This document shows positions 56,228-64,000 of a DNA stretch of 64,000 nucleotides, one piece after another; position 1 is the first letter of the stretch, and the number at the start of each line of letters is the position of its first letter. Both the position numbers and the translations under genes were made by a program. The DNA is from JBDGPU01 sp042219525 (GTDB taxonomy: Archaea > Halobacteriota > Halobacteria > Halobacteriales > Haloferacaceae): contig JBDGPU010000009.1 in assembly GCA_042219525.1 (NCBI GenBank), positions 1-64,000 of the forward strand, written 5' to 3'. The notes below the pieces were generated by a model. The model made no database searches. It was given only the letters and a program-made list of their open reading frames with translations, and was not told the DNA's origin.

Positions 56228-56743
56228 ATGCCCGTACGCGACCTCGACCGACGAACGTTCGTTGCAACGACAGGAACCGTTCTGGCGACGCTACTCGCCG
56301 GCTGTAGCGGTGGAGGCGGGAGCAGCGGCGGCAGCGACGGCGGCAGTGGCGGCAGTGGAAGTACCAGTGGCGGAAGCGACGGCGGCAGCAAGCACCTCGC
56401 CGAAGAGCCGAACTACGACGGCTGGTTCGAGAACGTCGACAACTACGACGGCACCCACGACCTGACGGGGAAGGACAGCGTCTCGGTCACGGTCGGCGCT
56501 GGCGACGGCCTGAAGTTCGCCCCGCCGGCGATCGCAGTCTCGGTCGGCACGACGGTCACCTGGAAGTGGAGCGGCCAGGGCGGCCAGCACAACGTCGTCG
56601 CCAAGGGCGGCGCCTTCGAGTCCAAGCTCGCCTCCGAGAAGGGGCACACGTTTACACACACCTTCGAGAAGAAGGGCGTGTACAAGTACAAGTGCAACCC
56701 ACACGCCAGTATCGGGATGAAGGGCGCGGTCGTCGTCAAGTAG
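56228..56743 (+). CDS. Halocyanin (blue copper electron carrier)
   Basis: 171 residues. Tat-like leader RDLDRRTFVATTGTVLATLL and lipobox LAGC, so a membrane-anchored outer-face lipoprotein. A 35-residue Gly/Ser linker follows. Plastocyanin domain (about 75-171): copper ligands in QHNVV (His), KYKCNPHASIGMKG (Cys, His, Met). It moves single electrons between the bc-type complex and copper enzymes; with its NarO-type site it is the likely donor to NirK and to the CuA NO reductase. Separated from the regulator gene by the repeat/gap region. Confidence 0.93.
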   Translation: MPVRDLDRRTFVATTGTVLATLLAGCSGGGGSSGGSDGGSGGSGSTSGGSDGGSKHLAEEPNYDGWFENVDNYDGTHDLTGKDSVSVTVGAGDGLKFAPPAIAVSVGTTVTWKWSGQGGQHNVVAKGGAFESKLASEKGHTFTHTFEKKGVYKYKCNPHASIGMKGAVVVK

Positions 56744-56855
56744 GGATCGACCGACCGACGGAAGCGCCTGGCCTCGGCGGCGTCCCCGCACTCGTCGCCG
56801 TCGCCGCCGTTGACCGTCAACGGACCAGCGGACGTCACACGCCGGATTCACCATC

Positions 56856-57524
56856 ATGACCCAAGCACGCCTCGTCGTCGACCTGCCGGAAGGACCGTGG
56901 ATAGCCGACGTCTCGCGGGCCCACCCGGAGGCGACGTTCCAGGTGCTCGCGGCACTCCCCGGTGATGGACCGGGATTCGCGCTCGTCTGGATCACTGCTC
57001 CGGAGGTCGATCCGATCCTCGTGGACATGGACGACCACGAAGCGATGACCGAGCTCTCGATACTCCAGCGCACTGAGCACGAGGCGACGGTCCAGTTCGA
57101 AACCTCCGTCCCGTTGCTGCTCACGGCTGCGAAACGGTCGGGCGTCCCCATCGAGATGCCGGTCGAAATCGAGAATGGAGAGGCCACCATCGACGTCACG
57201 GGCGCCCACGACCGCCTCTCCGAACTTGGACGCCAGTTCCAGGAACTGGGACTGGAGTTCCAGGTGGTGTACATCCAGGAGCGCCTCCAGTCCAGCCAGC
57301 TCCTCACCGAGAAGCAGCGGGAGGCCATCCTGACGGCCGTCGAGGAGGGCTACTACGACACCCCGCGGCAGTGCTCGCTCACGGAGCTCGCGGACGAGCT
57401 CGGCATCGCGAAATCAACCGCCAGCGAGACGCTCCACCGTGCCGAGGGCGTCATCGTCAAGGAGTTCGTCGACGACCTGCCGCCACAGGTCGACGCCGAC
57501 GCCGACGCCGTCGCGGAGCACTGA
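56856..57524 (+). CDS. HTH-10 family transcriptional regulator, paralogue of 23609-24259
   Basis: 222 residues. N-terminal sensor-like domain VVDLPEGPWIADVSRAHPEA (compare DIPAGQWVGDVSREFDAAEF in the paralogue) and C-terminal HTH-10 (about 155-212) with EEGYYDTPRQCSLTELADEL and GIAKSTASETLHRAEGVIV. The pairing of one such regulator with the MCO/ctaB region and one with halocyanin suggests a shared copper or redox signal, inferred from position. No palindrome directly upstream; 112 bp after halocyanin, so read-through is possible. Confidence 0.87.
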   Translation: MTQARLVVDLPEGPWIADVSRAHPEATFQVLAALPGDGPGFALVWITAPEVDPILVDMDDHEAMTELSILQRTEHEATVQFETSVPLLLTAAKRSGVPIEMPVEIENGEATIDVTGAHDRLSELGRQFQELGLEFQVVYIQERLQSSQLLTEKQREAILTAVEEGYYDTPRQCSLTELADELGIAKSTASETLHRAEGVIVKEFVDDLPPQVDADADAVAEH

Positions 57525-57578
57525 CGGGCCGGCGTCGACCCGTCGTCGCTATCGGCGGTTCGACCGGCTGGGAGCCGA

Positions 57579-58229
57579 TCAGCCCAGATAGTGACAGAAC
57601 CACGCTGCGGCGAGCCCGGAAACGGCCTTCAGCTCCCCCGGCCCCTCGAACAGGTGGCCGGCCCCGGGGATCACCACCAGGTCCTTCTCACAGGTGAGCC
57701 GGTCGTGGGCCTCCCGATTCAGCTCGAGGACGTCGTCGTCCTCGCCGCCGACGACGAACAGCGAGCCGGCATCGACCTCGGGGAGCACCTCGTCGGCCAT
57801 GTCGACGCGGCCGCCCCGCGAGACGACCGCGTCGACGACGTCCCGGCGCTCGACGGCTGCCCGGAGTGCCGCGGCGGCGCCGGTGCTCGCGCCGAAGTAG
57901 CCGACGTCGAGGTCGCCGACCAGCTCGTGGTCGCCGACCCAGTCCGTCACCTCAACGAGACGCTGCTCGAGCAGCGGGATGTCGAAGCGGTTCTGCCGGA
58001 CGACGTCCTCCTCCTCGGTCAGGAGATCGAACAGCAGCGTCGCCAGCCCCTCCTCGCGGAGCTCCTCGGCGACGGCGTTGTTCCGCGGGCTCTTCCGGCT
58101 GCTGCCGCTGCCATGCGCGAAGACGACGAGACCGATAGGTGACTCCGGCTCCTCGGGCACCCGCAAGTCGCCCTCCAGCGTCGTTTCCGCCAGTTCGATG
58201 TCCATGATCCCGGTCGCGGTTCGGCTCAT
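57579..58229 (-). CDS. Alpha/beta hydrolase (dienelactone-hydrolase-like)
   Basis: 216 residues. The fold is complete: VVFAHGSGSSRKSPRNN (oxyanion region, about 34-50), nucleophile elbow GYFGASTGAAAAL (Ser near 115), Asp in VVGGEDDDVLELN (about 160) and His in IPGAGHLFEGPG (about 190). Families of this kind include dienelactone hydrolases and phosphoribosyltransferase-linked hydrolases. No neighbour suggests a substrate. Confidence 0.85.
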   Translation of the reverse strand: MSRTATGIMDIELAETTLEGDLRVPEEPESPIGLVVFAHGSGSSRKSPRNNAVAEELREEGLATLLFDLLTEEEDVVRQNRFDIPLLEQRLVEVTDWVGDHELVGDLDVGYFGASTGAAAALRAAVERRDVVDAVVSRGGRVDMADEVLPEVDAGSLFVVGGEDDDVLELNREAHDRLTCEKDLVVIPGAGHLFEGPGELKAVSGLAAAWFCHYLG

Positions 58230-58303
58230 GTTCGGTCGCTCTCCGGGCGCGGTAAAGAGGCTGCTGGCGGGGCCGAAACAGGTTGGGGTCGGTCGTACAG
58301 AGA

Positions 58304-58379
58304 CGAAGGGGGTCAGCAGAGGCGAAGGGAGTCAGCAGCGACGAAGGGAGTCAGCAGAGGCGAAGGGAGTCAGTAGACA
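58304..58379. repeat. Four 19-bp tandem repeats at the pckA 3' end
   Basis: Unit CGAAGGGAGTCAGCAGAGG starts at 58304, 58323, 58342 and 58361 (period 19). The last unit includes the stop codon of the PEP carboxykinase gene (58370-58372), so the tract was probably generated from the gene end. Confidence 0.75.
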
Positions 58380-59881
58380 GCGTCGCTGATCTCGTCGTCG
58401 AGGTCGTCGAACTCCTCGAGGTACGCGGTCCGTTCGTCGCGGAGTTCCGCCTGTGCCGCCTCGAAGTTTGCAACTCGGTCCGGCACGCTGAATCGTTCGA
58501 CGTCGATACCCGGGACGGCACTGGGCACAGTCAGGCCGAGCGCACCGTCGTGTTCCCAGTCGATGCTGTCGCGAGCGACGCCTTCCAGGATGGCGACGGT
58601 TTCCTCGACGCCGACGTCGGCGGGATCATCCGTGCCGACGACGCCCGTGTTGATGACGTAGCACTCGACGTCGAGGTCGTCGATGAGGTCCCGGAATCGG
58701 TTGCCTTCCTCGCCTTCGGAGCCGACGATGAATGGGTTGGTGCCGACGACGCGGATGGACTCCCCCTTGCGTGAGGGGTCTCCGGCACTGGTTTCGACGG
58801 ACTCGCCGAGCATGAACGCGACGGCGGCCTGGTCGGAGCTGAGCCGCGCGACTGGCGGCATCAGCGGGTTGCGGGTGATGAAAAACACCTGATCGACGCT
58901 GTTCAGGTCGATGTCGTCCGCGGAGCTTTCGAGGTGGTCGCGACGAACGACGGCGCGTGCGTTGCGGCCGTAACGTGGTTCGTCGAAGTTCACGATCCCG
59001 TCGTCGTCGACGGTCACGTTCTCGAGCACGGCGCTTTCGTCGGTCGCAGCACCGTGGAGTTCGGGCTGCTCGTCGGCGTCGAGGCCGATCGTTTTGATGT
59101 AGAGTCCGCCTCCCTCGCTCCCCGCAACCGTCCCCGATGGCAGCAGCGCACAGACGTCGTCCTGGATCATCTCGACGCCCTCGGGGTCGTCGAGCCAGAG
59201 ACCGTGGCTGGTCAACGTCGACTTGCCCGTCCCGGAGAGGCCGAGGAACAATTGCCCAACGTCCCGACGGCCATCCTCGTCGAGGGTGACGCGCTTGCTG
59301 CCGGCGTGCAGGCCGAGCCCACCCTGCTGTTTCGCGCGCAACATGAAGAGGCGCAAGAACGACTTTTTCGCTTCGCCCGTGTAGTCGCTCCCCAGCACCG
59401 TCGTGAGTCCGGCCTCGGGGAGCACCCGGATCTTCGGTGTGTCCCTCGCGTCAGGGAGCTGGACGGTAACGAAGTCGGGGTCGACGCCGTCCGACGGCTC
59501 CAGCAGTTTCGCCCACGAGAGGGCGATGCGGCCGTACTCCTTCGGGAGGAAGAGCCGGCAGACGTACGAGGAATCGGCGTGGCGACCGACGACGCGATCG
59601 ACGCAGATGACGTCGTTGTCCGGGTTCCTGACCCAGTCGAGCCCCTGCTCGAATACCGAAATGTCCGCTTCGTCGAAGGAGTCGCCGACGGCATTGGCGG
59701 TCCGGTCCGCGCTGCGCGAGCGGTACTCACTCGTGTAGGCCGGTGCCCCGAACTCGGTCGTCGTCTCCATGTCGGCGGAGTACTCACGGAGCGCCTCCAA
59801 CGACGGATTGTAGGTGACGTGGTCAGCTGTCTCCGGGTCCGGATACGCTGCTGGTGTCGGCCACTCGGTAATACCCTCCAT
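58370..59881 (-). CDS. pckA: Phosphoenolpyruvate carboxykinase (ATP)
   Basis: 503 residues. Converts oxaloacetate and ATP to PEP and CO2 in gluconeogenesis. Kinase-1a P-loop GLSGTGKSTLTSHG (about 215-228), kinase-2 IQDDVCALLPSG (about 238), the upstream active-site SKRVTLDEDGRRDVGQLFLG and the KxxFLRLFMLRAKQQGGLGLHAG region. Length is near ATP-type PEPCK (about 530). The ATG at 59881 follows a minus-strand TTATGCAAG-type box at about -28. Monocistronic. Confidence 0.9.
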   Translation of the reverse strand: MEGITEWPTPAAYPDPETADHVTYNPSLEALREYSADMETTTEFGAPAYTSEYRSRSADRTANAVGDSFDEADISVFEQGLDWVRNPDNDVICVDRVVGRHADSSYVCRLFLPKEYGRIALSWAKLLEPSDGVDPDFVTVQLPDARDTPKIRVLPEAGLTTVLGSDYTGEAKKSFLRLFMLRAKQQGGLGLHAGSKRVTLDEDGRRDVGQLFLGLSGTGKSTLTSHGLWLDDPEGVEMIQDDVCALLPSGTVAGSEGGGLYIKTIGLDADEQPELHGAATDESAVLENVTVDDDGIVNFDEPRYGRNARAVVRRDHLESSADDIDLNSVDQVFFITRNPLMPPVARLSSDQAAVAFMLGESVETSAGDPSRKGESIRVVGTNPFIVGSEGEEGNRFRDLIDDLDVECYVINTGVVGTDDPADVGVEETVAILEGVARDSIDWEHDGALGLTVPSAVPGIDVERFSVPDRVANFEAAQAELRDERTAYLEEFDDLDDEISDAVY

Positions 59882-60223
59882 CCTGTGAGGTGCTCAGGTA
59901 GATCCTTGCATAAGTGTGTTGAACCGCGGAGAGAACTGAATGGAATTTACTCACATCCGTGTTTTGACTACGATCTTCAATGGGGCCTGCAGGGACAGAA
60001 GTGGCGTTTCTTTATGCTTGCCATCTCACCGCTCAACCATCGGATGAACCAACGTGATACACTGAGCCATGTGAGCGGTTCGGTGTCAGCGCTACAAACC
60101 CTCCCCAGTCACGTTCGATTGTGATTGGAACACCGATGTCGAATGTCGTCCTCGAGGTGTAAACAGCGTATATACAGAACAGCTTCCCGAACGGGCCCCG
60201 GAACGGAGACGCAAGCCCTTTGT
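59882..60223. other. Intergenic; pckA promoter only
   Basis: About 340 bp between divergent genes. It holds the pckA promoter near 59906-59915. No coding frame, repeat or RNA was recognised in the rest. Confidence 0.5.
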
Positions 60224-60237
60224 TTAGGCTGGCCTAA
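60224..60237. promoter_or_regulatory. DtxR/IdeR-type metal box (first)
   Basis: TTAGGCTGGCCTAA, an interrupted palindrome, 15 nt before the ATG at 60253. It resembles the TTAGG-N-CCTAA boxes of haloarchaeal DtxR-family (iron or manganese) regulators. Its position over the presumed TATA/start region suits a repressor. Confidence 0.65.
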
Positions 60238-60252
60238 TCCGTCCCATACCCA

Positions 60253-60828
60253 ATGGAACTCTCCCGGCGAGACGTCCTCTCGGCGCTGTCGGCCGCGAGC
60301 GCCGGCGCCGTCGCTGGCTGTTCGGCACCGAAGAACGAGGACGGTGCAGGTGCGACCGACGCGAACACGAGTGATGCGAACGGGGACCATGCGACGGACG
60401 CGACCGTTGACGACCACGACGTCGACACGCTCGTCGCGCTGGGGGTAGCCGTCTATCCGTCCGGGGTCGAGGGCGTCGAAGGGTTCGTCCGTGAGTACTC
60501 CGCCGAGCGCGTCCGGCGCGATCCGGCGTACGAGGCGGGCGTCGTCGACGCCGTCGCCCGCCTCGACGAGTACGTCGGCCAGTTCTACAGCGAGCCCTAC
60601 GCGGACCTCTCGCGGAGCGAACGGCTGGCCGTCCTCGAGCAACTAAGCGTCGACGACGCGAACCCAGTTCCCGACGGCGAGGACCGCGAGCGGATCCGCT
60701 ATTACCTCGTGAACGAGCTACTGTACGCCTTCTACGCGACGCCAACCGGCGCCTCCCTGGCCGGGCTGGAGAATCCGCCGGGGCACCCGGGCGGCACGGC
60801 GTCGTACCAGCGGGGGCCGAACGCATGA
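60253..60828 (+). CDS. Gluconate 2-dehydrogenase subunit 3-like Tat lipoprotein
   Basis: 191 residues. Leader ELSRRDVLSALSAASAGAVAG with lipobox AGC, a Thr/Asp/Asn-rich spacer, then a helical domain (about 55-191) with GVAVYPSGVEGVEGFVREYS and a conserved C-terminal PTGASLAGLENPPGHPGG. This matches the small subunit of membrane-bound GMC dehydrogenases, which guides export and cofactor stability of the partner. Its 3' end overlaps the GMC gene (ATGA). Controlled by the metal box at 60224. Confidence 0.82.
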   Translation: MELSRRDVLSALSAASAGAVAGCSAPKNEDGAGATDANTSDANGDHATDATVDDHDVDTLVALGVAVYPSGVEGVEGFVREYSAERVRRDPAYEAGVVDAVARLDEYVGQFYSEPYADLSRSERLAVLEQLSVDDANPVPDGEDRERIRYYLVNELLYAFYATPTGASLAGLENPPGHPGGTASYQRGPNA

Positions 60829-62450
60829 GCGGAATCGGCGCTGGAGGGGAAGTTGCTGGCGACGTCGCCCGCACCCCCTCCGAGCGCGTCGACGTCTGTA
60901 TCGTCGGGGCGGGCCCGGCAGGGGGGATCGTCGCCGCCGAGCTCGCGGAGGCCGGCTACGACGTCGTCGTCCTCGACGCCGGCCCGCGCTTCGATCCGGC
61001 CGAGCGGGAGCAGCAAATGGAGGACCACCTCCGGCCCGGGAGTCAGGACCCGATCTGGGACATGGGCGGCGAACGCGACGCCTACAGCGCCAGCGGCGAG
61101 CGTCACTACCCCCTGAACGCGGCTCGTGTGAAGGGCATCGGGGGCAGCACGCTTCACTGGCAGGGGATGGTGATGCGACTCCACGAGCAGGACTTCGAAC
61201 TCGATTCGGCGCTCGGCGTCGCCGACGACTGGCCCATCGACTACGACGACCTCCGCCCGTACTACGCCGCCGCGGAGGACGAACTCTCCGTCGCCGGCGC
61301 CTCCGACAACCCCTTCGCGCCGCCGCGGGAGGAGCCGCATCCGTTGCCGGCCTTTCCGCCCTCGTACAGCGATTCGCTGTTCGCCGAGGCCTGCGAGTCC
61401 CTGGGGATTACGACGCACTCCGTGCCGAACGCGCGCAACTCGGAGCCGACGGCGGAGGCGAGCGCCTGCGTCGGCTACGGAACCTGCAAGCCGGTATGTC
61501 CCTCCGGCGCGAAGTACGACGCCACCCGACACGTCGACCGGGCGGAGGCGGCCGGCGCGCGCGTCCTCGACCGCGTCCCGGTCCAGCGGCTCGAACACGA
61601 CGACGCCGGGGACCGCGTGACTGCGGCCATCTACGCGACGCCCGACGGGACCGAGCACCGCCAGGAAGCGCGCGAGTTCGTCGTCGCCGCCGGCGGGGTG
61701 GAGACGCCGCGGCTGCTCCTGCTCTCCGAGAGCGAGCAGTTCCCGGACGGGCTCGCGAACTCCTCCGGAGCGGTCGGGCGGTACTTCATGGACCACCTCT
61801 TCGCCGGGATGGGCGGCACGCTCGACGAGCCGACCCGGCAGAAGCACGTCGGCTTCAACACCACGGAGAGCCACCAGTTCTACGACCGCCCGGACGACTC
61901 GCGGTCGGCGATCAAACTGGAGTTCCTGAATTACGCGGGTCCCGCGCCGACGGACGTCGCGCTCGGCGCCGACAGCTTCGGCGACGCGTTGCTGGAGGAG
62001 GTCCGGGACGCCTACGGCACCCACATCGCAATGGGCGCGCTCGTCGAGCAGTATCCCCGGAAGGAGAACCGGATCCGGCTGGATCCGAACCGGACTGACG
62101 ATCACGGCAACCCGGTCCCCGACGTGGTCTGGAGCCTCGACGACCAGACACGGCGCACCATCGAGCGGGCCAACGAGATCCAGCGCTCCGTGCTCGAGGA
62201 ACTCGGCGTCGACGTCGGCTGGACGGTCGGCCCCGACAACACCGGCCCGGCGTTCCACCACATGGGGACCACGCGGATGGGCACCGACCCCGAATCGAGC
62301 GTCGTCACGCCGCAGCTCCGAACGCACGACCTCGAGAACCTCTCCATCGCCGGTAGCTCGACGTTCGTCACCGGCGGCGCGATGAACCCGACGCTCACCA
62401 TCGCGGCCCTGTCGCTCAAGGCGGCGACGCACATCGATGAACGCCTGTGA
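60825..62450 (+). CDS. GMC-family dehydrogenase with a three-cysteine [3Fe-4S]-type site
   Basis: 541 residues. FAD-binding start CIVGAGPAGGIVAAELAEAG (about 25-44), GMC signature GIGGSTLHWQGMVMRL (about 104-119), C-terminal HHMGTTRMGTDP with the active-site His and SSTFVTGGAMNPTLTI. Between them sits CVGYGTCKPVCPSGAKYD (C-x5-C-x3-C-P, about 213-230), the ligand set of the [3Fe-4S] cluster in FAD-glucose/gluconate dehydrogenase large subunits. So electrons can leave to a membrane acceptor. Substrate a sugar or polyol, not identifiable. Probably exported as a complex with the Tat-signal small subunit. Confidence 0.87.
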   Translation: MSGIGAGGEVAGDVARTPSERVDVCIVGAGPAGGIVAAELAEAGYDVVVLDAGPRFDPAEREQQMEDHLRPGSQDPIWDMGGERDAYSASGERHYPLNAARVKGIGGSTLHWQGMVMRLHEQDFELDSALGVADDWPIDYDDLRPYYAAAEDELSVAGASDNPFAPPREEPHPLPAFPPSYSDSLFAEACESLGITTHSVPNARNSEPTAEASACVGYGTCKPVCPSGAKYDATRHVDRAEAAGARVLDRVPVQRLEHDDAGDRVTAAIYATPDGTEHRQEAREFVVAAGGVETPRLLLLSESEQFPDGLANSSGAVGRYFMDHLFAGMGGTLDEPTRQKHVGFNTTESHQFYDRPDDSRSAIKLEFLNYAGPAPTDVALGADSFGDALLEEVRDAYGTHIAMGALVEQYPRKENRIRLDPNRTDDHGNPVPDVVWSLDDQTRRTIERANEIQRSVLEELGVDVGWTVGPDNTGPAFHHMGTTRMGTDPESSVVTPQLRTHDLENLSIAGSSTFVTGGAMNPTLTIAALSLKAATHIDERL

Positions 62451-62600
62451 GGAACAGACGGGTTTCGCGAGGGAGACGATAGCAACGAACGCTGTCGAAC
62501 TCACTGTCAGCCGCCCGTACCGCGTCGCCGTGTTCTGGAGTAACGAGCCTCCTTGTGACGGCGTGTCGAGGTTTTAGGACGCCCAAAAAACCGACACCCT

Positions 62601-62614
62601 TTAGGCTGTCCTAA
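62601..62614. promoter_or_regulatory. DtxR/IdeR-type metal box (second)
   Basis: TTAGGCTGTCCTAA, embedded in the longer palindrome TTTAGGCTGTCCTAAA, 16 nt before the ATG at 62631: nearly the same spacing as the first box. A further half-site TTTTAGGA lies at 62572. Confidence 0.7.
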
Positions 62615-62630
62615 AACGTGTAGGTAGTAG

Positions 62631-63797
62631 ATGAGTTCCGTTCAGGATATTTGCGTCGTCGTCCCGACGATCCGGGAATACGAATGCGTCCGGGCGTACG
62701 CCGAAAACGCACGCCAGCACGGATTCGACACGGATCGTCTCTTCGTCGTCCTCGTCACGGAGGATTTCTGTGACACCGACGACATGGCGGCGATGCTCGA
62801 GGACGAAGGCCTCGATGGAGCCGTCTTCGACGGGAGCGCCCGCGAGGACTGGTTCCGAGAGCGCGGCCTCGAAGCGTACAACTCGCTGATCCCCGAAGCC
62901 AGCCACGCACAGACCTCGTTCGGCCTGCTGTACATGTGGGCCAACGAGCAGTTCGAGTACGGCGTCTTCATCGACGACGACACGCTGCCACACGAGGAGG
63001 ACGACTTCTTCGGCACCCACATGGCGAACCTCCAGTACGAGGGCGCCGTCGAGCGCGTCTCCTCCGACGAGTCGTGGGTCAACGTCCTCTACCAGACCGA
63101 CAAGGACCTCTACCCGCGTGGCTACCCCTACGCGGCGATGGACGAGACCGTCGAGACCGACACGACCGAGGTCGACGACGTCGTCGCCTCGCAGGGCCTC
63201 TGGACGAACGTCCCCGACCTCGACGCCGTCCGGATCCTCATGGACGGCGACCTCGAGGGCCAGGCCCAGACGCGGACCACCCGTGAGGACTTCGAGCGCG
63301 ACTTCGTCGCGGCCGAGGGCGACTACCTCACGGTCTGCTCGATGAACCTCGCGTTCCGCCGCGAGGTCATCCCCGCGTTCTACCAGCTGCCGATGGACGA
63401 CAACGAGTGGGACGTGGGCCGTTTCGACGACATCTGGTCGGGCCTCTTCCTGAAACGCGCCGCCGACGTGCTCGACAAGCAGGTGTACAATGGCGGCCCG
63501 CTCTGTGAGCACAACAAGGCGCCGCGCTCGACGTTCGACGACCTTGCCAACGAGGTCGCCGGCCTCGAACTCAACGAGCACGTCTGGGAAGTGCTCGACG
63601 ACGTCGCCGCCGACGTCGACTCCTTCGAGGCGGCCTTCGCCGAAATGGCCGACGCGCTGGCGACGGGCGACTTCGACGACTGGAACAACGGCGACTTCCT
63701 CAACTACTGTGGCGACGCGATGCGGGACTGGATCGACTGTCTGAACGAGATCGACCCGACGACTGCGGAACCTGAAGCGGTGATTGCTGATGACTGA
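62631..63797 (+). CDS. Reversibly glycosylated polypeptide (RGP)-like glycosyltransferase/mutase
   Basis: 388 residues. GT-A-like fold with an ICVVVPTIREYECVRAY start, a sugar-nucleotide metal triad FIDDDTLPHEEDDFF (about 114-128), and AAEGDYLTVCSMNLAFRREV (about 226-245), the RGP-type acceptor region. Members of the RGP family include UDP-arabinopyranose mutases and glucan-protein synthases. Iron control (box at 62601) and the following Tat lipoprotein gene, overlapping by 8 nt, suggest a metal-uptake-linked surface modification; this is inference. Confidence 0.75.
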   Translation: MSSVQDICVVVPTIREYECVRAYAENARQHGFDTDRLFVVLVTEDFCDTDDMAAMLEDEGLDGAVFDGSAREDWFRERGLEAYNSLIPEASHAQTSFGLLYMWANEQFEYGVFIDDDTLPHEEDDFFGTHMANLQYEGAVERVSSDESWVNVLYQTDKDLYPRGYPYAAMDETVETDTTEVDDVVASQGLWTNVPDLDAVRILMDGDLEGQAQTRTTREDFERDFVAAEGDYLTVCSMNLAFRREVIPAFYQLPMDDNEWDVGRFDDIWSGLFLKRAADVLDKQVYNGGPLCEHNKAPRSTFDDLANEVAGLELNEHVWEVLDDVAADVDSFEAAFAEMADALATGDFDDWNNGDFLNYCGDAMRDWIDCLNEIDPTTAEPEAVIADD

Positions 63798-64000
63798 CCA
63801 CGATGACCTCTCCGAGACGGCCGATAGCACCGACCGAAAATACGACCGACGGCGCGTTCTCGCCGGGATCGGCACTGCTGCGACCCTCTCGATCGCGGGC
63901 TGTGCGGGCCAGGACGGCGAGACGACCGCGACCACGACGGCGACCGGAACGGAGGAAGCCGCTTTCGGCGAGTTCCGTGGCTCGGGCGCGCTCGCGCAGG
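63790..64000 (+). CDS. Tat lipoprotein, N-terminal part only (runs off the window)
   Basis: The first 70 residues are visible: acidic start, YDRRRVLAGIGTAATLSIAG and lipobox AGC, then a Thr/Ala-rich spacer. This is the leader of a haloarchaeal Tat lipoprotein; ABC solute-binding proteins have this form, and an iron/siderophore binder would fit the metal box upstream, but the body lies outside the window. Overlaps the glycosyltransferase gene by 8 nt, so co-expressed. Confidence 0.6.
   Translation, partial: MTDHDDLSETADSTDRKYDRRRVLAGIGTAATLSIAGCAGQDGETTATTTATGTEEAAFGEFRGSGALAQ

Noticed and set aside
1..64000. tRNA, rRNA and insertion sequences
   Set aside because: I looked for tRNA-like cloverleaf ends, conserved rRNA stretches and transposase motifs and saw none that I could support.

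Overview
The window is chromosomal DNA from a halophilic archaeon (class Halobacteria). Evidence: about 65% GC with strong GC-ending codons, very acidic proteins, Tat/lipobox precursors, halocyanin, HTH-10 regulators, UbiB-like kinase and haloarchaeal-type central enzymes, and TATA boxes placed about 27 nt before start codons as expected for leaderless archaeal transcripts. No rRNA, tRNA or classical CRISPR was seen. One assembly gap of exactly 100 N lies at 55958-56057.

Layout. 1-16 kb is general metabolism and transport: a DUF21 membrane protein, a duplicated-domain hypothetical, an adenylosuccinate-lyase-family enzyme, three MFS transporters, aconitase, a tungsten aldehyde:ferredoxin oxidoreductase, a pair of metallo-beta-lactamase-fold proteins, a MaoC-type hydratase, a 41-residue Cys-rich protein and a solitary Mrr-type endonuclease. 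17-38 kb is a denitrification/NO island: quinol NO reductase (norB), a histidine kinase, a two-domain multicopper oxidase, an HTH-10 regulator, a heme O synthase with an extra N-terminal membrane domain, three DUF2249 genes, a cupin, an NnrS-like/heme-copper-like membrane protein, a CuA heme-copper enzyme that lacks the catalytic tyrosine and so is probably a second NO reductase, a copper P-type ATPase and nirK. 38-45 kb holds a UbiB-like kinase, a MazEF pair, an AT-rich orphan, an ABC exporter and a 1-kb non-coding region with repeats and perfect hairpins. 45-52 kb is a fatty-acid/acyl-CoA cluster (thiolase, fused HMG-CoA-synthase-like/DUF35, 3-hydroxyacyl-CoA dehydrogenase, enoyl-CoA hydratase), a serine hydrolase cut by one in-frame TAG, and RNase HI. 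52-57.5 kb returns to the nitrogen-oxide theme: a candidate RiPP precursor-like protein with a radical SAM/SPASM protein, a divergent AhbD-type radical SAM/SPASM protein, a NarO/DmsR-type Cys-containing regulator, a halocyanin and a second HTH-10 regulator. 57.5-64 kb has an alpha/beta hydrolase, PEP carboxykinase, and two DtxR-box-controlled units (a gluconate-dehydrogenase-like GMC enzyme with its small subunit; a reversibly-glycosylated-polypeptide-like glycosyltransferase followed by a lipoprotein gene that leaves the window).

How it fits together. A short semi-palindrome, CGAAC(NN)GTTCG, is found before at least nine genes of the two nitrogen-oxide regions. In six cases its near edge lies 38-40 nt from the start codon, and at 28629-28640 one copy serves two divergent genes symmetrically. 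The regulator at 55157-55777 has the CXnCXCX7C cysteine pattern of the haloarchaeal oxygen-responsive regulator NarO and is the natural candidate to bind these sites. The inferred regulon covers NO2- reduction (NirK), NO reduction (qNOR and the CuA enzyme), electron delivery (halocyanin), heme supply (CtaB, AhbD-type radical SAM), copper supply (P-type ATPase), DUF2249/NnrS-type accessory proteins and the candidate RiPP system. Nitrate reductase and N2O reductase are not in the window.
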